From: Flaccisagitta enflata
Taxonomy: Eukaryota; Chaetognatha; Sagittoidea; Aphragmophora
DNA length: 64,000 nucleotides
NCBI GenBank assembly: GCA_965153355.1
Contig: OZ231128.1
Coordinates: 6,014,001 to 6,078,000, forward strand
Direction: 5' to 3'
Of this stretch, positions 57,477 to 64,000 are shown one piece after another (position 1 is the stretch's first letter; each line of letters opens with the position of its first letter). A model generated the notes under the pieces. The model was given only the letters and a program-made list of their open reading frames with translations, was not told where the DNA came from and ran no database searches. The position numbers and the translations under genes are program-made.

Positions 57477-58303
57477 GTCCCCCCATTTGAAATATTTGCC
57501 AAAAAAATTTCAAATCTCGTATCTAACTAGTTTCTTGTCAGGGAATACTGTTCATTTAAAATTTTATAAGCTATGACAACATCCGGGGCTCATCTCTAAA
57601 ACAAAATTTAAATTTACAACACACTATTATAAATAACGGATCTCGCGCGATAAGACGTATTCAGAAAATGCTCCCAGGAGCAAAACATCACCACTGAGCC
57701 GATCAGTCCAAGCATCGCCATGGTCTGGTTATGAATTGCTCTCTGCTCCATTCTGCATCCAATCTCATAAAAAAGGAAGAAATTAAACGTAAACTAGATC
57801 TATCACGTGAATGATGGATCAAATAATAATACCAGACTATACGCTATGGTCTATACTAATAAGATACACTATACTATTCTACTTAATTTAATACCCCAAG
57901 AATGATTGTCCATCACTCCAGTACCGTATGCCTCTGAAAAGGTAAGCGTGGAGGGGAATTTCCATACCCGGGACGCATGAGAAACGGATTTGGAGAGTGA
58001 ACTGATTCTCATTTCCTCAAATCACACGCTCATTCTAATCTGGGTGCCAAATGATTCATGAGCAATTCAAGACCCCCCCTACCCCTCGACACTTACGCGG
58101 GAGAGTCGCAGGGGGGTCCCCGGTGGGAGCCCCTCCCCCGACCGCCCTCTAGAGAAGCGAGGACGGCCGGCCTGTCCGACACCCGAAGCATCTCGAGTCG
58201 CTATTGGATGATCAACCTCACGAAGTCTTCCGTGGACGACGTGGAAACGCCGGTATGATGACGCTGCTGGATTATAGACGATGGCCGGGATCATGGCTAC
58301 AGA
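57477..58303 (-). other. 3' untranslated part of right BEL/Pao
   Basis: Counterpart of 12018-12857, including the polypurine GGGGGAC (57477-57483, complement). No coding frame. Confidence 0.55.
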
Positions 58304-60552
58304 CTACTTCCGGCCTTTACCTCGCTGCCTTCTGCCTTTCCACGAAAGGATGGGGCGCGTCTTTCCTACCAGGGCGTGGAGGGGGTTTCTGCCGGAAGGT
58401 GGCGCGTGGTTGCTCGGACGACGCGGAGTGCGTTGAGTGCCGGTCGATGGTATCTGTTGGTCGGCTGGGAGATCCATGCCAGACGCTAGTTGACTTCCTT
58501 CATGCCGTCGGATAGCAGCTGGGCTATCTGAAACCAGCAATTGCTCACCGACAACTTTCATCCTAAAATTGTATTGTTCGATGAGCTTCTCGCCAATCTG
58601 GCTCTATCCGCGGCGTGATCGGCAGCGTGGATCGCGTAATCCATCGGAGAGATGAGTTGGGATAGAATGCCGCGGAAGAATATCTACAACTTTTGAATGT
58701 CCTTTGGCCGAGGATGATTTAGGAGCTTGATGGCGATGGCCAACATCTTCTCGGTCAGAAGGTCTTCCGGCATTGGGGAGGGCGATGTGAAGGAGAAGAA
58801 GCGGATGCAGTCGACGTTGACGACCTGTTGGACGTCGACGCATCCCCAGACTTCCTTTTTGGACGACGATTTCTCTTCTTTTTGTTGGCGTTTTGCTCCT
58901 CTCGTCGCTGTTGGTCGTCGTTGACGGGAGGAGGAGGAGGTGGGGGCAGATATGCGGCTGCCCCTGCGAGCGCACCCCCTTGTTATTCGTTGTCGTGTCG
59001 TTGAGTTGGGACACGGATTGGTGAAATGTCACGTGACCGCTGGCGTTGAGGAGGAGGAGGCCGGGGAGCGGACCATGTGCAATCAGACCATCCATCACCG
59101 TCGATGATAACGATGCGGATGCATCCGGCGGTCCACCCCTGCTCACCCGACGTCTCTTCTCACTCACTTCGATTTGTAGATTGTTGCCGCCAGCTTTGGC
59201 TCGTCGATCGTCTCTCGGATGATGTTGTGGAGGATCCTGCGTCACGGGCGTCTGACGCTGATCGCTGCCACTTCCGGTCGAACGCGTAGCCTCCGCGATC
59301 CGACAAGCGGCTCCTTCACGTCGTCTTTTTCTCTGATTTGAGGCTTTTCCACGGGAAATGTCTCTCAAAGTCCCATTTCCCATGTCTGCCGTCGCTCCAA
59401 TTGATCTGATGTTGATGATTTTACGCGAGTTTCAACCGTCGCAATCTCTCCGTCCTTTTCGACTAATTCGTCTCTGATGATTTGCTTAGGAACATATGCT
59501 CTTCGCTCGGCTTGTGGATGAAGGGCATCTCTCTCCGTACGTAAGCTACGCTGCTTGTCGTGGTACATCGCAGTGTGCTTCCGTTCGATGAGGGCGTCGA
59601 CTTGGGCGTTGTAGATCTTCACCAATTCGACTCCTTGTTCCTGCGAGATGAAGGACAGGTCACTGATATGCGGGATCACCAGTCGCCGCTGACAAAGATG
59701 CTTGAACGACGGTAGTTATTCTGCCGCATTTTTTGTAACGCGACTCCGCGACCCTGCGCTGCTGCAGCGGCAGAATTAAAGGAGCAAGAGGAGGAGCAGT
59801 CAATACCCTTTGGGGCCCAGGCGGCGGCGAGCACCCCTGGAGAAGTCCCTCTCCCCTTCCGTCATGTTCGTGAGTGTCCATGTCGTCATCCTCACTGTCA
59901 TCCTGAGTCTCGTAGTTGTCATCGTCGTCGTCGTCGTCATCGTCAAAGTCTAAGTTGTTTGGGTCATTCAAATCCTGTCGCTCTACTCCTTCTGCTCCGC
60001 ATGGCGGCGGGGGGGCGTCCGTGGTTGACTCCATGAGCGCTTCCACTCCCGAAACTGCTGTATCGAAGCTTTCGTTGGCAGCTTGATTTCTTCTCGCCTT
60101 TCTTGCCGCCCGGAGCTCATCGTCGGCTTGACGACGCACTTCACTGGCGGCGCGTTGGCGAAGGCGTTGGCATCGAACGCGTTGAGGGCCCGAGCAGGAA
60201 TAGGGTCCGTAACGGTCCACGCACCGGAAGACGAGCTGTTGAAGAGATGGCTGACCCCGTTGATGACGTCATCAGCTCCTCCAACAGCAGACTGCTGCAA
60301 CCCGCGAAGCCGACGTTGTTCTCTGAGGGACGCTGCCCTGGACTCCTGCTCCTGTCTCCTCCTCTTCTTCTCCGGGTCGTTCTTCTCTTCCTCCACTTTC
60401 CTCTTCTCCTCTTCCACCCTCGCCCGCTCCTCTTCCATCCTCCTCGTCTCCTCCTCATGACTCCTCACCAACTCGTCCTGGGCAAGCGCCATTCGCTGCC
60501 TCCTCGCTTCGCGGATCTCATCCGGCGTGCCATGGTTGTTCTGCTGTGACAT
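58304..60552 (-). pseudogene. Extra 3' ORF of right BEL/Pao, broken
   Basis: ATG at 60552 opens MSQQNNHGTPDEIREARRQ and continues in frame for about 190 codons through a coiled coil (MEEERARVEEEKRKVEEEK). It then shifts into the frames of 60220-59660 (acidic DDDDDNYETQ stretch), 59679-59365, 59383-58604 and 58561-58304, the last ending RQRGKGRK and stop at 58304. The N-terminus is better preserved here than in the left copy, giving the clearest start. At least four frameshifts. Confidence 0.6.
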
Positions 60553-61100
60553 GATGGATCGTTACTGCAACAGTTATGCGACGATACCGACAAGGGGAAG
60601 CTTTTAGCGTAAGATAGTGTAAACGCCTGTTTTTGGAGAAAATTCAGATTTCAAGGTGTAATCAAACGGAAGAGGGAAGACATATTCATTAACATCGAAG
60701 GAAGGTTAAATGGTATACGCAGACAAAGAAATAAAGACTCTTCGATCAGCGCCTCAAATGACCTCCACACTCAACAGTCAACGATATGGATAAAACAGAA
60801 AAGAAAATGAACGAACGAATGCCTCTATATGGTCAATACGAGATTGAAATGGCATGGCAAAATTTAGATTGTCAGTCAATCATGCGGACATTCTCAACTG
60901 ACTGGGGGCACCATGTACCTCTCTCTCTCCCGTAATCACACACAAAGACATATCAGACAGACTGACTGAGAAAAAGTAAACAAGACCAAAAAATTCATGA
61001 GAGAAAGAAACCCTCATTTCCATGTGTAGTCTTTACAAATAGAAACACTTATGCTTCTCTCTGGTCTACTTTCTCTCTCTCTCTTCACACTTATCCGTTT
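60553..61100 (-). other. Spacer between integrase and 3' ORF, right copy
   Basis: Counterpart of 8801-9338, including short CT runs; no coding frame. Confidence 0.5.
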
Positions 61101-62268
61101 TTAATCTGAATCCAGCTCCAATCGGAAGATCTTCGACCGATCCTTGAGGACAATCTTGCCGTCGGGGCGTAGGATCTGTGCTTTCCGGACATGATCACCA
61201 GATCCTTCCACTTCGACGACGCGTCCCAAAGACCACTGATGCCGATGAAGCGTCTCGTCAACGATGATGACCAATGCATCTTTTTTGATGTTCACTTCCG
61301 ATTTTGTCCATTTGCTCCTTGCGTGCAGCAACTGAAGGTATTCGGCGCGCCATACCTTCCAGAAGGCGTCGACACGGGCCTGTGCGTTTCTCCATCGGCA
61401 TCTCGTTCCCACGGCGTCGTTTCCGGTCTCTGGAGGGAGAATAGCTGCCGACGAGTGTGAGAACGTAGACGGATGCAAGATGTTCACCGGCCTCAGCGCC
61501 GATGTATCGCTAGGGTCGTCGCTCAAAGGTGTGAGAGATCGGCGGTTGAGAATTCCTTCCACCTCGATCACTGCCGTTTGGAAGACGTCGTAATGGAGCA
61601 CGTGACCGGAAGTAATGGACGCCAAATGTTTTTTGAAAAGGGATACGACCCTTTCCCATACGCCGCCGTAATGAGGAGTCCCAGGAGGAATGAAGTCCCA
61701 TTGGAGTCCATGCTGCTGCAGAGCCACCGTCGACGACGCGTTCCACGACTGCATCTCCTCCTTCATGACGCGATTTGCACCAACCAGGTTGGTGCCAGTC
61801 TGATATGAATCGACGTGCCGTTTGTCGTCTCGCCGCGAATCGAATGATGGCGTTGATCATTGCCTCTGTGTCCATTTTAAACAACACCTCCACATGCACC
61901 GCCCTCGAAACCATGCAGGTAAATACCACTGCCCAGACTTTATGATCCGCCCTGCCGTTCAGTTTCACCAGGAAGTGACCCATACAGTCAAGTCCCACCT
62001 CCTCGAAGGGCGCTGTTGGAATGAGCCGTAGTTGAGGAAGAGGTGCCATTTGTTGTTTCATAGGATCTTTAAAGTTCCTTTGGCACGTGATGCAATGGTG
62101 GATAACTGTTTTCACCGCCCGGAAGCATGATGCGTCCCACAGTTTCCGTACCTCCGTCAATGAGCTTTCGGCTGTCGACAATGACGCCGCTTTGTCGGGG
62201 TTGTTCGTCGACTCTGCATGTGCGTAAGTCTTTGTCGTGTTGACCAATTGCCACGCCGCTAACCACAC
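61101..62268 (-). pseudogene. Gag-integrase fusion left by an internal deletion
   Basis: The frame 62268-61510 begins in Gag (LAAWQLVNTTKTYAHAEST, VRKLWD) and passes without a stop into integrase (VKTVIHHCITCQRNF, GLDCMGHF) at about 62107-62120, matching left positions about 2090 and 7772. The second catalytic Asp region is damaged (ISDWHQPGW). The rest (61766-61101) has GGVWERV and the C-terminal domain ending LELDSD and stop. The zinc-binding histidines are lost in the deletion. Confidence 0.8.
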
Positions 62269-62274
62269 TTCCTT

Positions 62275-62616
62275 TCAAAGGCCGTCCATATCTTGGTAAA
62301 AGTCCAAAATATCGTCATCGTCAAAGGTATCGGCGGTTTTCAACGCCGACATGTAGGCGTTGCGCGTGTTGCGTAGAGACTTTCGTAATCCGCGAAGCGT
62401 CGTGGCTACGGGGTCCATTGCGCCCGCATAGACGGACGAGTCGGAAACGACGGACACGCAGTCGGTTGGTCGAAAGGCCTTCCTGCGTTGATTGGGCAGC
62501 AAAGGTGGCGGCATTGACGTCGCGTCGGTGTTGGCGTTGTTGTTGGCGGTCGACATCGTTGACGTTGCGTGGATTGATGGTTTTTGATTCCACGAATTGA
62601 GAGCGTTTAATGTCTG
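62275..62616 (-). pseudogene. Gag N-terminus of right BEL/Pao
   Basis: MSTANNNANTDATSMPPPL start conserved with the left copy, through SALKTADTFDDDDILDFYQ to about 62275, where a frameshift separates it from the fusion frame at 62268. The upstream part of the longer frame lies in the LTR. Confidence 0.6.
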
Positions 62617-63385
62617 ATTTCTTATCAAGCTCCTGATGCGTAGTCGCGAGAACTGACTCCACTGCGTAGCTGCGCTAATGATTTGGAACGTACACCCGCT
62701 TAGAACGAATTGTTGAGATGAGCGGTTAAGTTGTCCGCGAAATCAGTCTATTCGTGGAATCCTGATGGACAGAGAGAAAAAAAAAGGTTAGAACAAACTC
62801 TGTACATCAATGAAGGATACTTTTGTAAATGCGCCAAAAAGGTAAAAGGTCAAGGACTTACACGGATGTTGTCGAACGGTTTCCAATCTAGGCGCAGGGC
62901 AGGGAAGTTGGGGAAAAAGCATCAAAATCGAGTCTTTAACTGAGATTGTGAAGTTGAATGTCAGTAAGAGAGTCAGGGAAGCTACTTTTACTTAACCTAG
63001 ATATAAATAACAAATTTATTCAAAGCATCACGAGATTTGAAATTATTTGGCAGCAATGAAACAATGATCAACGGAATCGTCGCGTCGTGGGAATTCGTTA
63101 GAGGGGTCAAAGTCTATTCTCCTTAAGCGGTTGAGGAGATACAATCCATCAATCCTCAACCGGAAGTCAGCGCTTCCGGCGCGCGCGCGCGTTCCTCCAC
63201 TTCCTCCGTCGATCGAAGATCTCTCTCCTTTTCCTCGATTTCCTCCACTCTGCAGTCGAGCAGACGCCATCTTGGAATTTCGACGGCGAGAGATCCTCTC
63301 CTCCTCTTCGGGATCCGCGGAGTCGAATGCATCCGATCGAGCGCTTCTTGACCTGGATATGGTGGGGAATGTGAAGAATGTCACA
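62598..63385 (-). repeat. 5' LTR of right BEL/Pao provirus
   Basis: TGTGACATTC at 63385 to CTCTCA at 62598; nearly identical to the left element's 3' LTR. Confidence 0.9.
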
Positions 63386-63390
63386 ATATG

Positions 63391-64000
63391 CTCAATTATA
63401 AAGAAACTATTTGTTTAAAAATTGAAGAAAAATGAAAAAGCGATGAGGGAAGTTGTTAACTTGTTGTCCCTTTCATAAGAAATCGTTTTTGGCTTTCCAC
63501 TTGAGCTTTAGAAAATCAAGGCCAGATACAAGGCCAATACCAGTCGTAGACGGGTGGGCAGGGGCGGAAATGCGCGTTTTCTCAACTCGATCACTTCTAC
63601 AGACCGATGGATCGACAGACATTTGTATGAGTTTTAACCGGTCATTTCCATGGCATTCTGCGCCAAGTTTTTCTTGTAAACAAATTTCCCATATGCGTTT
63701 TTAAGAAAACTACAATTAGAAAAGTCAGCCAAAAAACAGAGAAAAAGAGCGCGAAAAAAGTTTACCGTAAGTACCGTCGATTACGATTTTCCATCTATTC
63801 TTTTATTTGAAAATTAAAAAAGCTTTTGACCTAATTATTTGTGAAAGTGTAGGGTAATACCCCAATCCTAAGCTCTTGCAGTGAAACGATCTCTTGCTCA
63901 TGGACAAAGCCTCTTATTGAGTTGCTAGTCCGCGACTAAAAATTCAAGATATTAATTTATTCTGAAATTGATGTGAGATGCAGGGTAATACTCCATTTTT
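63391..64000. other. Sequence outside the right provirus
   Basis: Unlike 1-829. AT-rich, no gene supported. It has GACGGGTGGGCAGGGGCGG (63549-63567) and GGACAAAGCCTCTTATTGAG (63901-63920) followed by TAGTCCGCGACTA, a module related to 32370-32490 and to the hairpin-tetranucleotide family. Confidence 0.5.

Larger units (their letters stand above)
49461..63385. repeat. Right arm of the large inverted repeat
   Basis: Reverse-complement counterpart of 12858-28018 (and more loosely 830-12857): SMARCC exons 2-9 plus the intronic BEL/Pao provirus. It lacks the insertions at 14978, 16992, 18695, 20001 and 22906 of the left arm, has its own MITE at 52695-53066, and has lost the protease-RT part of the provirus. 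From about 54,700 on, sequence quality or decay seems worse than in the left arm (many small indels in the array and 3' LTR). Confidence 0.92.
56700..63385 (-). mobile_element. Right BEL/Pao provirus, internally deleted
   Basis: LTRs 63385-62598 and 57476-56700 with perfect 5-bp target duplication CATAT (56695-56699 and 63386-63390 on the plus strand as ATATG). This fixes the element's true ends and target size, as expected for BEL/Pao. It contains the Gag start, integrase and 3' ORF; about 5.7 kb from mid-Gag through protease, RT, RNase H and the start of integrase is missing. Confidence 0.92.

Overview
This is nuclear DNA of an animal, probably an invertebrate; the species cannot be named from the sequence. 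It has intron-split genes with GT-AG sites, a tRNA-derived SINE, BEL/Pao retrotransposons (known only from animals), hAT and TA-target DNA transposons, and many minisatellites and AG microsatellites. Real coding sequence is a few kilobases in 64 kb.

Layout. The window is a large imperfect inverted repeat with a single-copy middle. Left arm: about 12,858 (or 830) to 28,018. Right arm: 49,461 to 63,385, reverse complement. Each arm carries exons 2-9 of a SMARCC gene (BAF155/BAF170/Moira, SWI/SNF core subunit), minus strand in the left arm and plus strand in the right, followed by the same BEL/Pao provirus in the large intron after exon 9. All eight exon pairs have equal lengths, open frames and intact splice sites. 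Exon 1 exists only once, at 30,636-30,839, and belongs to the left copy. SWIRM and SANT exons are in neither copy and would lie beyond the window ends. The arms differ by complete transposon insertions with target-site duplications, each with a recognisable empty site in the other arm; both arms have private insertions. They are therefore two diverged versions, either an old inverted duplication or two haplotypes joined tail to tail in assembly.

Single-copy middle (28-49.4 kb). After SMARCC exon 1, going up in coordinate on the minus strand: a zinc-finger gene (exons at 33,235-33,608, 35,443-35,666, 36,013-about 37,006, probable first exon 40,605-40,697), a maleylacetoacetate isomerase gene (GST zeta; four exons between 41,229 and 45,288), and the last exon of an ABCB-type transporter (48,835-49,049), whose other exons are absent because the right arm starts just above it. 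On the plus strand, inside the isomerase gene's last intron, is the final exon of a single-pass membrane protein (42,185-42,317).

Repeats. The BEL/Pao element has Gag, protease, RT, RNase H and integrase, plus an unusual extra 3' ORF coding for a charged coiled-coil/acidic/basic protein; both copies are broken. The most striking recurrent structure is a module of a short hairpin, about 10 nt of linker, a conserved core near GGCTTTGTCCGTC and a run of CGTC/GGTC-like tetranucleotides, usually next to a tandem array. It occurs at least ten times with different stems and arrays, several times just inside transposons, and may be the signature of an undescribed family of hairpin-ended elements.
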